Shown: positions 24,673 through 33,407, counted from the first letter of the stretch. The stretch is 64,000 bases of DNA from Oscillospiraceae bacterium (GCA_022509025.1 JAFLUB010000009.1:1-64000); one strand, 5' to 3'. Program-made: numbers and translations. Notes: generated by a model not told the origin, from the sequence alone.

Positions 24673-25935
24673 TTAATCATTATCACTATACAGATACACC
24701 CACAGAATCGTGAGCAGAGCGATAGCTATTCCTCCTCCGACGCATATAACAGGAAGTCTTGTTCTGCTGCTAATTGGTTTGTCTATCTGTATAAGCGGAG
24801 CCTTTGAAGGCTGTATCTCATCATTAGCCTTGTTATCAGTACTGTATTTTGAATGCTTTAAAAGCTTCAGCGTACCCTTTGATTTCTTATAAAGAAGCGT
24901 GCTTCTGTCATAATCGGTTTTTATCTGTTTAAGCTCTATGTCCGAAAGCGGAATACAGTCCGTTTTAACCTTTAAAATCTGATAACCGTTTTCTGCGTCA
25001 TCACTTCTTCTTAAAAGTGCGTAGTTATAGTATGTGCGGTCAGTGGAGAAACGCACATAATATATCTCATTGCCGAGATTATACGCCTCGGAAATCAGAT
25101 AAAACCTGTCAGTTGTAGGTTCTGCGTTGAGAGCTTTATGATAATCCTCCATTGATGTGTAGTTGGCAATATCAAAATCCGTAAAGCGTACCGCATTTTT
25201 TAATACCGCCTCGATTTGCTGTTCATCTTCATCGCTGAGTCTTTCAGCGATATCCTCGTATGTCACGCTGTCCGCAGCGGCATTTTTTAAATCGTCGAAA
25301 AACTTTCCGATATTCTCATTGAAATTGGAAATATCAACGTTCGAATGGAAATAGCTGTTGCTGAAATCCATAACGCCTATTTCACTAAGTACCTGAGGAG
25401 AGTTAACATACATAAACGCATCGCCGTCAATTGCAGTGTAAAACTCCTCATATACAGGAACATCATTTTCAAAAATTCTATATATTATATAGCGTTTTTC
25501 GTTGTTGAATCCCATAGTGAACGTGCCAACCTGTCCATCGGGAAGTAATGTATAATTAACATCCAGATTCGCAATATTTTCCGCCGACTCAGTTTCCTCG
25601 TCAAATTTCCAGACGTGACATGATGCAACGCTGTATTCAGAGTCTGCGAGGAATATTACAAGATACGGATTTTCATTTGCATCAAAATTAATTACCTCGC
25701 TGTGTATCACGCCTCTTGGCGGAAATTCTGTTTCATTATCAATACGGAAAGAGTCTCCCGGATTTTCAGTGTGCATAGCGCCGTAGGTATAAACGTAGTC
25801 GTTCAGGACATACGCGTATACGGACGACATCTTTCCCACAGGCTCATCTGCGCTGACAGAGCTTAACGTGAGGCAGGATAGAAGAACAGTGATTGAACAT
25901 AAAACAGAAATAAGTCTTAATATTCTTTTTTTCAA
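24673..25935 (-). CDS. Exported, C-terminally membrane-anchored protein of unknown function
   Basis: From the TTG at 25935, which follows a GGGGGTGAGG site, the product has 420 residues. It has a basic-hydrophobic signal peptide (MKKRILRLISVLCSITVLL, ending near SVSA), a large extracytoplasmic region, a basic stalk near residues 350-370, and a final membrane helix (LPVICVGGGIAIALLTILWVYLY) followed by a few charged residues. The ectodomain is rich in Tyr and Asp, with repeated acidic and aromatic stretches. I recognise no family. A longer frame upstream of 25935 has no good start. It is transcribed from its own sigma-A promoter, ahead of the ECF sigma operon. Confidence 0.7.
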   Translation of the reverse strand: MKKRILRLISVLCSITVLLSCLTLSSVSADEPVGKMSSVYAYVLNDYVYTYGAMHTENPGDSFRIDNETEFPPRGVIHSEVINFDANENPYLVIFLADSEYSVASCHVWKFDEETESAENIANLDVNYTLLPDGQVGTFTMGFNNEKRYIIYRIFENDVPVYEEFYTAIDGDAFMYVNSPQVLSEIGVMDFSNSYFHSNVDISNFNENIGKFFDDLKNAAADSVTYEDIAERLSDEDEQQIEAVLKNAVRFTDFDIANYTSMEDYHKALNAEPTTDRFYLISEAYNLGNEIYYVRFSTDRTYYNYALLRRSDDAENGYQILKVKTDCIPLSDIELKQIKTDYDRSTLLYKKSKGTLKLLKHSKYSTDNKANDEIQPSKAPLIQIDKPISSRTRLPVICVGGGIAIALLTILWVYLYSDND

Positions 25936-25950
25936 CGCCTCACCCCCTAT

Positions 25951-25983
25951 GTTTACATAATTCCACTTTTGTTTACATAATTC
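25951..25983. promoter_or_regulatory. Pair of 13-bp direct repeats, possible operator
   Basis: GTTTACATAATTC occurs at 25951-25963 and again at 25971-25983, exactly 20 bp (two helical turns) apart. The pair lies just downstream of the expected transcript start and upstream of the TTG start of the exported protein. That geometry suits a dimeric or cooperative DNA-binding protein. Confidence 0.5.
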
Positions 25984-25992
25984 ATATTGTAT

Positions 25993-26021
25993 ATTATATA
26001 GGCAAAACTGTAACAAATCAA
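25993..26021 (-). promoter_or_regulatory. Sigma-A promoter of the exported-protein gene
   Basis: On the minus strand TTGATT (26021-26016) and TATAAT (25998-25993) are 17 bp apart. Confidence 0.7.
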
Positions 26022-26068
26022 CGTGATTTCTGTTAAGAGCGTATTACAATAATGTGGCAAATTACCTC

Positions 26069-26097
26069 TTTACAAATGAAAAAATATGTACTATAAT
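26069..26097 (+). promoter_or_regulatory. Sigma-A promoter of argC-argB-proS
   Basis: TTTACA (26069-26074) and TATAAT (26092-26097) are spaced by 17 bp, about 55 bases before the argC start. I see no clear ARG-box palindrome. Confidence 0.75.
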
Positions 26098-26151
26098 TAG
26101 TAAGATAGGTTGAAAATGAGAAATTTATTCATTCGGAAGGAAGGATTATAG

Positions 26152-27189
26152 ATGATAAAAGCAGCAGTTCTCGGAGCAACGGGATATGCGGGAGTAGAAC
26201 TTGTAAGACTGCTCACAAATCATAGTGAGGTAAGCCTTGAAATACTCGGCTCACAAAGCTTTGCAGGTCAGAAGATAAGCGATGTGTATCAAAACTTTAA
26301 CCATGTGCTTGAAAATGAATGTGAGGAGCTTGATCTTGGTAAAGTTTCAAAGTGCGATGTCGCATTTACCGCGCTTCCGCATGGAGCGTCAAAGACGGTC
26401 ATACCGTCACTTCTCGAACAAGGGGTAAAGGTAATTGATTTGAGTGGCGATTACCGTTATGACGATGTGAAGGTTTATGAGGAATGGTACGGGGAAAAAC
26501 ATTCGTCTCCCGAGCTTTTAAAGGAATCGGTTTACGGACTTCCCGAGCTTCACAGGGAGAAAATAAAGAATGCGAGACTTATCGGTAACCCCGGCTGCTA
26601 CACAACCTGTTCAATACTGGGCGCCGCTCCGCTTCTGGCAAGCGGTATAGCTGAAACGAAAAATATAATAGTAGACGCAAAATCAGGAGTTACAGGCGCG
26701 GGCAGAGGTCTTGCGCTTCAAACGAGCTTTTGCGAATGTACGGAAAATTCTAAGGCCTACAAGGTCACGAACCACCGCCATACATCTGAAATAGAGCAGG
26801 AGCTTTCAAATATAGCGGGCGAGGATATAATGATTTCATTCACTCCGCATCTTATCCCGCAAAAGCGCGGAATACTTTCTACGATTTATATAAATCTCAA
26901 AAAGGAATCAAGTGCGGAAGAGCTTACTGAAATCTATAAAAAATTCTACAAGGATGAATTCTTTGTACGCGTGAAGAACACAGGAGAGCTTCCCGAAACA
27001 AAGCATGTAGCAGGCTCGAACTTCGTTGATATAGGCGTATGCTATGACAAGAGACTCGGGAGAGCAGTTGTAGTTTCAGCTCTTGACAACATAGTAAAGG
27101 GAGCGGCAGGTCAGGCGGTTCAGAATATGAATATCATGTTCGGTCTCAATGAGAAAACCGCTCTTTCCAATGCGGGATTCTATCTCTAA
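26152..27189 (+). CDS. argC: N-acetyl-gamma-glutamyl-phosphate reductase
   Basis: ArgC reduces N-acetylglutamyl phosphate to the semialdehyde in arginine synthesis using NADPH. The 345-residue protein has the dinucleotide-binding start AAVLGATGYAGVELVRLL, the active-site motif IGNPGCYTTCSILGAAPLL with catalytic Cys, the DAKSGVTGAGRG loop, and the HRHTSEIEQEL segment with the catalytic His. The length is normal for the type 1 family. It leads an operon with argB 23 bases downstream. The other arg genes (argJ, argD, argF) are not nearby. Confidence 0.96.
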   Translation: MIKAAVLGATGYAGVELVRLLTNHSEVSLEILGSQSFAGQKISDVYQNFNHVLENECEELDLGKVSKCDVAFTALPHGASKTVIPSLLEQGVKVIDLSGDYRYDDVKVYEEWYGEKHSSPELLKESVYGLPELHREKIKNARLIGNPGCYTTCSILGAAPLLASGIAETKNIIVDAKSGVTGAGRGLALQTSFCECTENSKAYKVTNHRHTSEIEQELSNIAGEDIMISFTPHLIPQKRGILSTIYINLKKESSAEELTEIYKKFYKDEFFVRVKNTGELPETKHVAGSNFVDIGVCYDKRLGRAVVVSALDNIVKGAAGQAVQNMNIMFGLNEKTALSNAGFYL

Positions 27190-27212
27190 TTAATATACGG
27201 AAGGTGTAATAA

Positions 27213-28085
27213 ATGGAAGAACTTATAAAAAAAGCGGGGATACTTATTGAAGCGCTCCCGTATATACAAAAATTTTCGGGTAAAACAGTTGTAGTTAAAT
27301 ACGGCGGCAATGCCATGATTAACGAGGAACTTAAGAACTCTGTAATGGAGGATATAACACTTCTGAAGTTTATCGGACTTAACCCGATCGTTGTTCACGG
27401 CGGGGGTCCGGACATCTCAAAGGCGCTGAACGACAGGGGAGTAAAAAGCCGGTTTATAAACGGACTTCGAGTAACGGACGATATAACGATGGAGACGGCG
27501 CAGCAGGTGCTTATAGGCAAAACTAATAAGGAAATTGTCGCTCTACTTAACACGAAGGGCGGACGCGCTGTTGGTATAAGCGGTATTGACGGAAGCTTTA
27601 TTGAGTGTAAAAAACAATATACGGAAGTAGACGGTAAGCAGGTTGATATAGGCTATGTCGGTGATATAGTACATATCAAGAACTGCCTTATAAATTTATT
27701 ATCATCAGACCAGTATATCCCGGTCATTGCGCCGATAGGCACGGATGAGGAGGGAAACAGCTATAACATAAACGCGGATACTGTCGCTGCGGCTGTCGCT
27801 GCGGCTGTCCAGGCGGAAAAGCTGATTCTGCTTACCGATGTCGAGGGTGTCAAGGATAATGACGGACAGGTAATATACGAGGTTCATAAGAACGAAATAT
27901 TTGAAATGATACATGACGGAACGATAAGCGGCGGTATGATACCGAAGGTTCTCGGCTGTCTTGAAGCGATTGACCATGGTGTTACCGGCGTGCATATCAT
28001 TGACGGACGTATACCGCACTGCCTGCTTCTTGAGATATTCACAAAGACGGGAATAGGAACGCTTATCAAGAGTGATAAATATTAA
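27213..28085 (+). CDS. argB: Acetylglutamate kinase
   Basis: ArgB phosphorylates N-acetylglutamate, the step before ArgC. The 290-residue amino-acid kinase shows VVKYGGNAM (phosphate Lys), [42 protein letters not shown] and [15 protein letters not shown]. The [20 protein letters not shown] stretch contains a short in-frame duplication of the 12-base unit encoding Ala-Val-Ala-Ala. The N-terminal extension [18 protein letters not shown] is of the kind found in arginine-inhibited hexameric enzymes, so feedback control is plausible. A GGAAGGTG site precedes the ATG. Confidence 0.96.
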   Translation: MEELIKKAGILIEALPYIQKFSGKTVVVKYGGNAMINEELKNSVMEDITLLKFIGLNPIVVHGGGPDISKALNDRGVKSRFINGLRVTDDITMETAQQVLIGKTNKEIVALLNTKGGRAVGISGIDGSFIECKKQYTEVDGKQVDIGYVGDIVHIKNCLINLLSSDQYIPVIAPIGTDEEGNSYNINADTVAAAVAAAVQAEKLILLTDVEGVKDNDGQVIYEVHKNEIFEMIHDGTISGGMIPKVLGCLEAIDHGVTGVHIIDGRIPHCLLLEIFTKTGIGTLIKSDKY

Positions 28086-28109
28086 TGTTCATAGAAAGGA
28101 AATGAAAAC

Positions 28110-29816
28110 ATGAGAATGTCAAAATTGCTTATGCCGACTTTAAGAGAAGTGCCGGCTGAGGCTGAAATCACAAGTCATAAACTGATGCTCAGAGCCGGAA
28201 TGATAAGACGGCTCGCGGCGGGAATATACTCATATCTTCCGCTCGGAATAAGAACGCTTAAGAAGGTAGAAGAAATAGTCCGCGAGGAAATGGATAACGC
28301 GGGCGCGCAGGAATTATTAATGCCGGCGCTGCTTCCGGCTGAGGCTTATCAGGCTTCGGGCAGATGGGAAGTGTTCGGCGCGAGTATGTTCAAGATGAAG
28401 GACAGATATGAAAGAGATTACTGCTTAGGTCCTACGCATGAGGAGCTTTTCACACAGGCTGTTATTGATAACGTAAAGTCATACAAGGAATATCCTATGA
28501 CGCTTTATCAGATTCAGACGAAGTACCGCGACGAGGGACGTCCGCGCTTCGGCGTTATGAGAAGCCGTGAGTTTGTCATGAAGGACGCTTACAGCTTTGA
28601 CTTGAATGATGCCGGACTTGATGAATCATACAGAAAGATGTATGACGCATACTGCAAAATATTTAAGCGTTTAGGACTTGATTTCACCATAGTTGACGCA
28701 GACAGCGGCGCAATGGGCGGCAGCGGCAGCCAGGAATTTATGGTTAAATCACCTGTCGGCGAGGACGGTATCGCGTACTGTGACGCGTGCGGCTATGCGG
28801 CAAACTATGAAAAGGCTGAATGTATCCCGCAGGAAAAGCCTTTTGAGGACGGAGATTTTGATATTGAAAAAATTCATACTGCGAACGCGCACACTATTGA
28901 AGAATTGGTATCATTCCTTGGAGCAGAGCCGTATAATTTTGCAAAGACAATAATATACAAGGCTGATGATAAGTATATTGCGGCTATGGTAAGAGGCGAC
29001 AGAGAGATTAACGAGGTTAAGCTTAAAAATCTTGTCGGATGTATAGACGACCTTGAATTGGCGGAGCCGTTCATGGTAAAGCAGCTTACAAATGCCGAGG
29101 TGGGTTTTGCGGGTCCTGTAGGACTTGAGATTCCCGTGTATGCAGATAAAGAAGTTGCGATGATGAAGAACTTTATCGTTGGTGCAAATGAAACTGATAT
29201 GCACTATAAGAACGTGAATATAAATAAAGATTTCACTCCGGTGCAGGTTGCGGACATACGAGTTATCGAGGAAGGCGATGTGTGCCCGAAATGCGGTCAG
29301 CCGATTAAAACGGCTCAGGGTATTGAGGTAGGACATATCTTCAAGCTCGGCACAAAGTATTCGGATTCTTTGGGTCTCCAGTATCTTGACGAGGACGGAA
29401 AGAGCAAGACTGTTACAATGGGCTGCTATGGCATAGGTGTGACGCGTTGTCTGGCGGCGGCTATTGAGCAGAATAACGATGAAAAGGGCATAATCTGGCC
29501 GGTTTCAATCGCGCCGTATCAGGTAATGGTTATTCCTGTGAACAGCAAGATAGAGGAACAGGTAAGTAAAGCAGAGGAAATATACGAGGAATTAAAGGCG
29601 CAGGGAATAGACGCTTTGATTGACGACAGAAACGAAAGAGCCGGCGTTAAGTTCAATGACGCTGACCTTATCGGCATTCCGGTGAGAATTGTCGTAGGTA
29701 AGAAATGCGGCGAGGGTATTGTTGAATATAAGCTGCGTTCAGAAGCGGAAGCTGCGGAAAAGACAATTGACGACGCAATAAAGAGCGCTGTGGAGTTTGT
29801 AAAAAGTAATATTTAA
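28110..29816 (+). CDS. proS: Prolyl-tRNA synthetase (bacterial type, with editing insertion)
   Basis: ProS charges tRNA-Pro. The 568-residue class II enzyme has motif 1 ([23 protein letters not shown]), motif 2 ([26 protein letters not shown]), motif 3 ([17 protein letters not shown]), the YbaK-like editing insertion between motifs 2 and 3 (about residues 220-400), and the anticodon-binding domain at the end ([10 protein letters not shown] onward). This is the bacterial architecture, not the archaeal-type enzyme found in some Clostridia. It starts 25 bases after argB behind GAAAGGAAATG. Coupling of arginine biosynthesis genes with proS is probably positional rather than functional. Confidence 0.96.
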   Translation: MRMSKLLMPTLREVPAEAEITSHKLMLRAGMIRRLAAGIYSYLPLGIRTLKKVEEIVREEMDNAGAQELLMPALLPAEAYQASGRWEVFGASMFKMKDRYERDYCLGPTHEELFTQAVIDNVKSYKEYPMTLYQIQTKYRDEGRPRFGVMRSREFVMKDAYSFDLNDAGLDESYRKMYDAYCKIFKRLGLDFTIVDADSGAMGGSGSQEFMVKSPVGEDGIAYCDACGYAANYEKAECIPQEKPFEDGDFDIEKIHTANAHTIEELVSFLGAEPYNFAKTIIYKADDKYIAAMVRGDREINEVKLKNLVGCIDDLELAEPFMVKQLTNAEVGFAGPVGLEIPVYADKEVAMMKNFIVGANETDMHYKNVNINKDFTPVQVADIRVIEEGDVCPKCGQPIKTAQGIEVGHIFKLGTKYSDSLGLQYLDEDGKSKTVTMGCYGIGVTRCLAAAIEQNNDEKGIIWPVSIAPYQVMVIPVNSKIEEQVSKAEEIYEELKAQGIDALIDDRNERAGVKFNDADLIGIPVRIVVGKKCGEGIVEYKLRSEAEAAEKTIDDAIKSAVEFVKSNI

Positions 29817-29828
29817 AAGAGAGCAGAA

Positions 29829-29870
29829 AGAGGATGTATTAAGCCGATTGGCATAATGCATTCTCTTTTT
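29829..29870 (+). terminator. Terminator after proS
   Basis: AGAGGATGTATTA and TAATGCATTCTCT pair with two G-T wobbles, and a GCC/GGC extension closes the loop. TTTTT follows the stem. Confidence 0.7.
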
Positions 29871-29897
29871 ATGTTTTATGAATTTATATACAATAAA

Positions 29898-29934
29898 AAG
29901 ACTGTATCAAAATTTATTATTCTGATACAGTCTT
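29898..29934. terminator. Terminator after kdgK (bidirectional)
   Basis: AAGACTGTATCA (29898-29909) pairs perfectly with TGATACAGTCTT (29923-29934). It is followed by ATTTTT on the plus strand and by an A/T-rich stretch on the other. Confidence 0.75.
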
Positions 29935-29954
29935 ATTTTTGCTGTTTATATATA

Positions 29955-30986
29955 CTATCTCTGAACTCTTCCTGAGCCGTCGCCGCCTGCGAGTGTTTCA
30001 ACCTCTTCTCTTGTAACAAGGTTGAAGTCGCCAGGAATTGTGTGCTTCAGAGCTGAAGCCGCAACACCGAATTCAAGAGCGTCCTTGAAGTTCTTGCCGT
30101 CAACGAATCCGCAGATTGTACCGCCTGCGAAGCTGTCGCCGCCGCCTACGCGGTCAACGATAGGATGAACTCTGTATTCCTTTGAATGATAGAATTCATC
30201 ATCATCCTTTGAATAGATGCAAGCTGACCAGCCGTTATCTGATGCTGATTTTGAAACTCTCAGCGAAGAAATAACATACTTGAAGTCAAACTTCTTAACC
30301 ATCTGCTTGAATATGCTTTCATATCCGGCAAGGTTTAATTCGCCGCTTGTTACGTCTGTGTTCTCAGGCTTGAAGCCAAGAACCTTGTCCGCGTCCTCTT
30401 CGTTACCGATGCAAACGTCAACGTACTGCATGAGGTTTGACATAACCTTCTGAGCCTTCTCGCTTGACCAAAGCTTCTTTCTGAAGTTAAGGTCGCATGA
30501 AACTGTTACGCCGTGAGCCTTTGCAGCCTTGCATGCAAGCTCTGTAAGCTCTGCCGCAGCGTCTGAAACAGCCGGAGTTATGCCTGTGAAGTGGAACCAG
30601 TCAGCGCCCTCGAAGATTTCATCAAAATTGAAATCAGCAGCTTCCGCTGTTGCGATTGAAGAGTTTGCTCTGTCATAAGTAACGTTTGACGGACGCATTG
30701 AAGCGCCTGTCTCAAGGAAGTAAATACCGAGTCTGTCACCGCCCTTAGCTATGTGCTTTGTTTCAACGCCGAATTTTCTGAGCGCCGCGATTGCGCACTC
30801 ACCTATAGGATTCTTTGGAACCTTTGTAACAAATTCCGCGTCATGACCGTAGTTTGCAAGTGAAACAGCAACGTTTGCCTCACCGCCGCCATAGTTAATA
30901 TCAAACTGTGTAGCCTGAATGTACTTCTGATTTCCGGGTGTGGATAATCTTAACATGATTTCACCCATTGTAACAACTTTTGCCAT
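29955..30986 (-). CDS. kdgK: PfkB-family sugar kinase, probable 2-keto-3-deoxygluconate kinase
   Basis: KdgK phosphorylates 2-keto-3-deoxygluconate to KDPG, the substrate of the aldolase encoded just upstream. The 343-residue protein has the PfkB start VVTMGEIMLRLSTPG, the YGGGEANVAVSLANYG signature, and DRVGGGDSFAGGTICGF near residue 290 with the catalytic Asp and anion hole. The eda neighbour fixes the likely substrate, pointing to degradation of uronates or pectin. The start follows AAAGGAG. It is second in the operon after eda, from which it is separated by an unusual 138-base spacer. Confidence 0.88.
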   Translation of the reverse strand: MAKVVTMGEIMLRLSTPGNQKYIQATQFDINYGGGEANVAVSLANYGHDAEFVTKVPKNPIGECAIAALRKFGVETKHIAKGGDRLGIYFLETGASMRPSNVTYDRANSSIATAEAADFNFDEIFEGADWFHFTGITPAVSDAAAELTELACKAAKAHGVTVSCDLNFRKKLWSSEKAQKVMSNLMQYVDVCIGNEEDADKVLGFKPENTDVTSGELNLAGYESIFKQMVKKFDFKYVISSLRVSKSASDNGWSACIYSKDDDEFYHSKEYRVHPIVDRVGGGDSFAGGTICGFVDGKNFKDALEFGVAASALKHTIPGDFNLVTREEVETLAGGDGSGRVQR

Positions 30987-30999
30987 TATAATTCTCCTT

Positions 31000-31124
31000 T
31001 ATATAAAATTTAGTACCTGTTTAATACTGCAAGAAAACCGCTTAGAGTGCCGCTTTGAAGCCGATGGTGCCGTATGTGATACTGCCCTCGGCAAAGATGG
31101 CGCTACGGGCGATTTTATTCAGTC
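31000..31124 (-). repeat. Unusual intercistronic insertion between eda and kdgK
   Basis: The roughly 100 bases from 31025 to 31115 are clearly more GC-rich than the flanking AT-rich sequence. On the minus strand they can be read as IARSAIFAEGSITYGTI followed by GFKAAL and a stop, resembling a protein C-terminus, but with no start in the same frame. It looks like an inserted repeat fragment or gene remnant placed between two cotranscribed genes. A TTTATATAAAGGAG stretch then supplies the kdgK ribosome binding site. Confidence 0.4.
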
Positions 31125-31778
31125 TTATTTCTTAAGTTCAGCTCTTGCCGCCTTGATATTTGCAATAAATTCCTTAGCTGTTTCGGTAATTGCGTTATAG
31201 TCGCCTGTCTTAGCGCCCTTTGTGAGTGATGAGCCTGCGCCTACTGCCACAACGCCTGCCTTAATCCATTCACCTACATTATCCTTGTCCACACCGCCTG
31301 TCGGCATCATCTGAGCCTGCGGAAGAGGACCCTTGATATCCTTTATAATAGTCGGACCAAACAAATCAGCCGGGAATATCTTAACTATATCAGCGCCTGC
31401 TTCCATAGCTGTGATAACCTCTGTGATTGTAGCGCAACCAGGCATATACGGTACTCTGTAACGGTTACAAAGCTTAGCCGTTTCAGGGTTAAACGCCGGG
31501 CTTACGATAAAGTTTGCGCCTGCAAGAATAGCCATTCTTGCTGTTTCAGGGTCAAGCACTGTGCCAGCGCCGAGCATCATCTCGCCGTTTGAATACTTCT
31601 CGGCAAGAGCAGCGATAACCTTGTCCGCTCCGGGAACTGTGAAGGTAAGCTCGATACCTGTGCAGCCGCCCGCAAGACACGCGTCTGAAATCTTTATAGC
31701 TTCCTCAGCGTTTTTTGCTCTTACAACTGCGACAAGACCGCAGTCCGTAAGTTTTTTCAGAACATCCTCTTTTAACAT
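31125..31778 (-). CDS. eda: KDPG/KHG aldolase
   Basis: Eda splits 2-keto-3-deoxy-6-phosphogluconate into pyruvate and glyceraldehyde 3-phosphate. The 217-residue class I aldolase has VAVVRAKNAEEAI, GIELTFTVPGA with the catalytic Glu, LGAGTVLDPETARMAILAGANFIVSPAFNP, DIVKIFPADLFG with the Schiff-base Lys, and PTGGVDKDN for phosphate binding. It leads the eda-kdgK operon from a good sigma-A promoter (31816-31844), with AAGGAGG before the ATG. The pair implies growth on hexuronates or related sugars. Confidence 0.95.
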   Translation of the reverse strand: MLKEDVLKKLTDCGLVAVVRAKNAEEAIKISDACLAGGCTGIELTFTVPGADKVIAALAEKYSNGEMMLGAGTVLDPETARMAILAGANFIVSPAFNPETAKLCNRYRVPYMPGCATITEVITAMEAGADIVKIFPADLFGPTIIKDIKGPLPQAQMMPTGGVDKDNVGEWIKAGVVAVGAGSSLTKGAKTGDYNAITETAKEFIANIKAARAELKK

Positions 31779-31815
31779 TGTAAAATTCCTCCTTAAATTT
31801 ATAATTTATACAATT

Positions 31816-31844
31816 ATTCTATCACATATATGTTCTTTTTGCAA
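31816..31844 (-). promoter_or_regulatory. Sigma-A promoter of eda-kdgK
   Basis: On the minus strand TTGCAA (31844-31839) and TAGAAT (31821-31816) are spaced by 17 bp. Confidence 0.65.
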
Positions 31845-31880
31845 TATCTTATACAAAAAAAATAAGTTAATTATGCCATG

Positions 31881-31909
31881 TTGACTAATTTGACCCGTCA
31901 TGTTAAAAT
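31881..31909 (+). promoter_or_regulatory. Sigma-A promoter of the first DUF4190 gene
   Basis: TTGACT (31881-31886) and TAAAAT (31904-31909) are spaced by 17 bp. The 11 bases TTGACTAATTT are identical to those of the next gene's promoter at 32413. Confidence 0.75.
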
Positions 31910-31942
31910 TACAATAAAGTACGGAATAGCGGAGGGATACAA

Positions 31943-32389
31943 ATGGAAGAAAATAATTATGATGAAAATTATTCATATAATCCGGGAGACTATCAGAATA
32001 ATTCGGATAATAATGTTGAAGGGGGATTGGGAAGAGTTGAGACTGAACCGAACCGGAGAGGAGTTCGCAGCAATACCGGCTTGAATGATAAGAATGGACA
32101 GTCCACTGCGGCACTGGTGCTTAGTTCTGTATCTCTGGGGCTCGGAGTTTGTTGCTGTAGTGCCATGATACCTTTGATATGCGGTATAATAGGTCTTGTC
32201 CTTGCTATCCCTCTTATGAAAAATAATCCGAATGATATAAAAGCGAGGCTTGCGGTTACTTTTTCAGCGATTGGTATCGGAATTTCCGCCATTAAACTGC
32301 TTATTGCGTTTTTATATTTAATCGCGGGAATTTTCAACGGTGACTTGTATGATATTTTCTATGATTTTGACAGAAGCATTTATTATTAA
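31943..32389 (+). CDS. DUF4190-type small membrane protein, copy 1
   Basis: The 148-residue protein has a polar, Asn/Tyr/Asp-rich N-terminus of about 50 residues, then two or three membrane helices. A Cys cluster (GVCCCSAMIPLICGIIGLVLA) lies in the first helix region, followed by a loop NPNDIKARLAVTFSAIGIG. This arrangement (disordered polar head, then glycine-rich helices joined by a basic loop) is that of DUF4190 proteins, whose role is unknown. A closely similar gene with the same promoter follows, indicating tandem duplication. A GGAGGG site precedes the ATG. Confidence 0.72.
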   Translation: MEENNYDENYSYNPGDYQNNSDNNVEGGLGRVETEPNRRGVRSNTGLNDKNGQSTAALVLSSVSLGLGVCCCSAMIPLICGIIGLVLAIPLMKNNPNDIKARLAVTFSAIGIGISAIKLLIAFLYLIAGIFNGDLYDIFYDFDRSIYY

Positions 32390-32412
32390 AATTAAAGAAA
32401 ATATAATGGTTA

Positions 32413-32441
32413 TTGACTAATTTATTATTATGTATTAAAAT
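32413..32441 (+). promoter_or_regulatory. Sigma-A promoter of the second DUF4190 gene
   Basis: TTGACT (32413-32418) and TAAAAT (32436-32441) are spaced by 17 bp, matching the promoter of copy 1 in both boxes and in the start of the spacer. Confidence 0.75.
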
Positions 32442-32472
32442 ATTCAATATCAAGACGATGGAGGGGAATGAA

Positions 32473-32838
32473 ATGGACGAAAATAATTTCAATACGGAGT
32501 ATCCGCAGCAGAATTGGAATGCTAATTCACAGCAGAACTGGAACAACAATCAGATGTACAATAATCAGGGACAGCAATCTTCTTCAGCATTTGTACTCGG
32601 TATAATATCTCTTATAACGAGTCTGATTTGCTGCGGCGGTATAGTACCTATAGTATTAGGAATTATAGGTATTATTAACGGTAAAAATGATTTAGCTAAA
32701 AACCCGGACAACTCAAAAGCAAAGACAGGCGTTACTCTTTCGATAATCGGTGTCAGCATTGGCGCTATTATGATGATTGTTTCTATCATATTGTCAGTTA
32801 CCGGATTTTGGGAAGCGATTATGTATGAGTTTGTGTAA
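32473..32838 (+). CDS. DUF4190-type small membrane protein, copy 2
   Basis: This 121-residue paralogue of the preceding gene has an Asn/Gln-rich head (QQNWNANSQQNWNNNQMYNN) of about 40 residues, a first helix with LICCGGIVPIVLGIIGIING, a loop NPDNSKAKTGVTLSIIGVS, and a second helix. The ATG at 32473 follows GAGGGGAATG; the frame is open upstream but would run through the promoter. Both copies share the Cys pair in the first helix and the basic loop. Function is unknown. A strong terminator ends the pair. Confidence 0.72.
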   Translation: MDENNFNTEYPQQNWNANSQQNWNNNQMYNNQGQQSSSAFVLGIISLITSLICCGGIVPIVLGIIGIINGKNDLAKNPDNSKAKTGVTLSIIGVSIGAIMMIVSIILSVTGFWEAIMYEFV

Positions 32839-32848
32839 TGCTAAAATA

Positions 32849-32884
32849 AAAAATCGTTTCAGGTATGCCCTGAAACGATTTTTT
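32849..32884. terminator. Strong bidirectional terminator between DUF4190 copy 2 and the DUF2752 gene
   Basis: AAAAATCGTTTCAGG (32849-32863) pairs perfectly with CCTGAAACGATTTTT (32869-32883), with A and T runs as tails on both strands. Confidence 0.85.
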
Positions 32885-33273
32885 CATGGCATAAAATTTA
32901 TTATATTCCGCACGATGCAGTAAAGAAAAAACGCGATTACCGCTGATATATAGAACACTTTGCCGTCAGGCATAAGTCTTACAGGTTTTACCCATGATGA
33001 AATGACGTACTGTGCGTAAAGAACTATTGCGGCTATAATCAGAACAGGAATAGTCACGTTGTAACGCAGCGCTGTCAGTAAATGAAACGACAACAGCTCC
33101 TTTACGGCGCGCGTGTTGCCGCACCCGGGGCATAAAAGCCCTGTCAGCCTATGAAATGCGCATTGCGGCAGGAAATCCGTAATAAAAAGTATATATTTCC
33201 TCAATGAAAACAAAAGAACTGCCGTGGCGGGAGGCGCTAACGTTATAATAAGACGTTTTGATTTGTAATTCAA
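32884..33273 (-). CDS. DUF2752 membrane protein
   Basis: The 129-residue protein carries the DUF2752 hallmark LLCPGCGNTRAVKELLSF near residue 47, placed between membrane helices (three in all: about 8-30, 72-92 and 107-125). The conserved Cys-Pro-Gly-Cys-Gly-x-Thr-Arg motif is found in short membrane proteins of unknown function. The frame starts with TTG at 33273, about 13 bases after a GGGA tract, a weak context. The start could therefore be slightly different. It is a single gene convergent with the DUF4190 pair. Confidence 0.75.
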   Translation of the reverse strand: MNYKSKRLIITLAPPATAVLLFSLRKYILFITDFLPQCAFHRLTGLLCPGCGNTRAVKELLSFHLLTALRYNVTIPVLIIAAIVLYAQYVISSWVKPVRLMPDGKVFYISAVIAFFLYCIVRNIINFMP

Positions 33274-33346
33274 TTTGAATCATTCCCTTATGAAAAATCA
33301 TTTTATATAGTATACCATTAAATAAAAGACATTTCAATAAAATTAC

Positions 33347-33375
33347 TTGTTAATAATGAAAAAATATAGTATAAT
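33347..33375 (+). promoter_or_regulatory. Sigma-A promoter of the glycosyltransferase-trxB-amidohydrolase operon
   Basis: TTGTTA (33347-33352) and TATAAT (33370-33375) are spaced by 17 bp. Confidence 0.65.
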
Positions 33376-33407
33376 AGGTAATATATTATATGACTGGAGA
33401 TAATGTT

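Noticed and set aside
27775-27812. Tandem duplication in argB as a sign of a broken gene
   Set aside because: It is an in-frame duplication encoding Ala-Val-Ala-Ala in a helical region; the rest of ArgB is intact.
29817-29954. tRNA or small RNA gene after proS
   Set aside because: The structure consists of two simple hairpins with U tails, explained as terminators of proS and kdgK.
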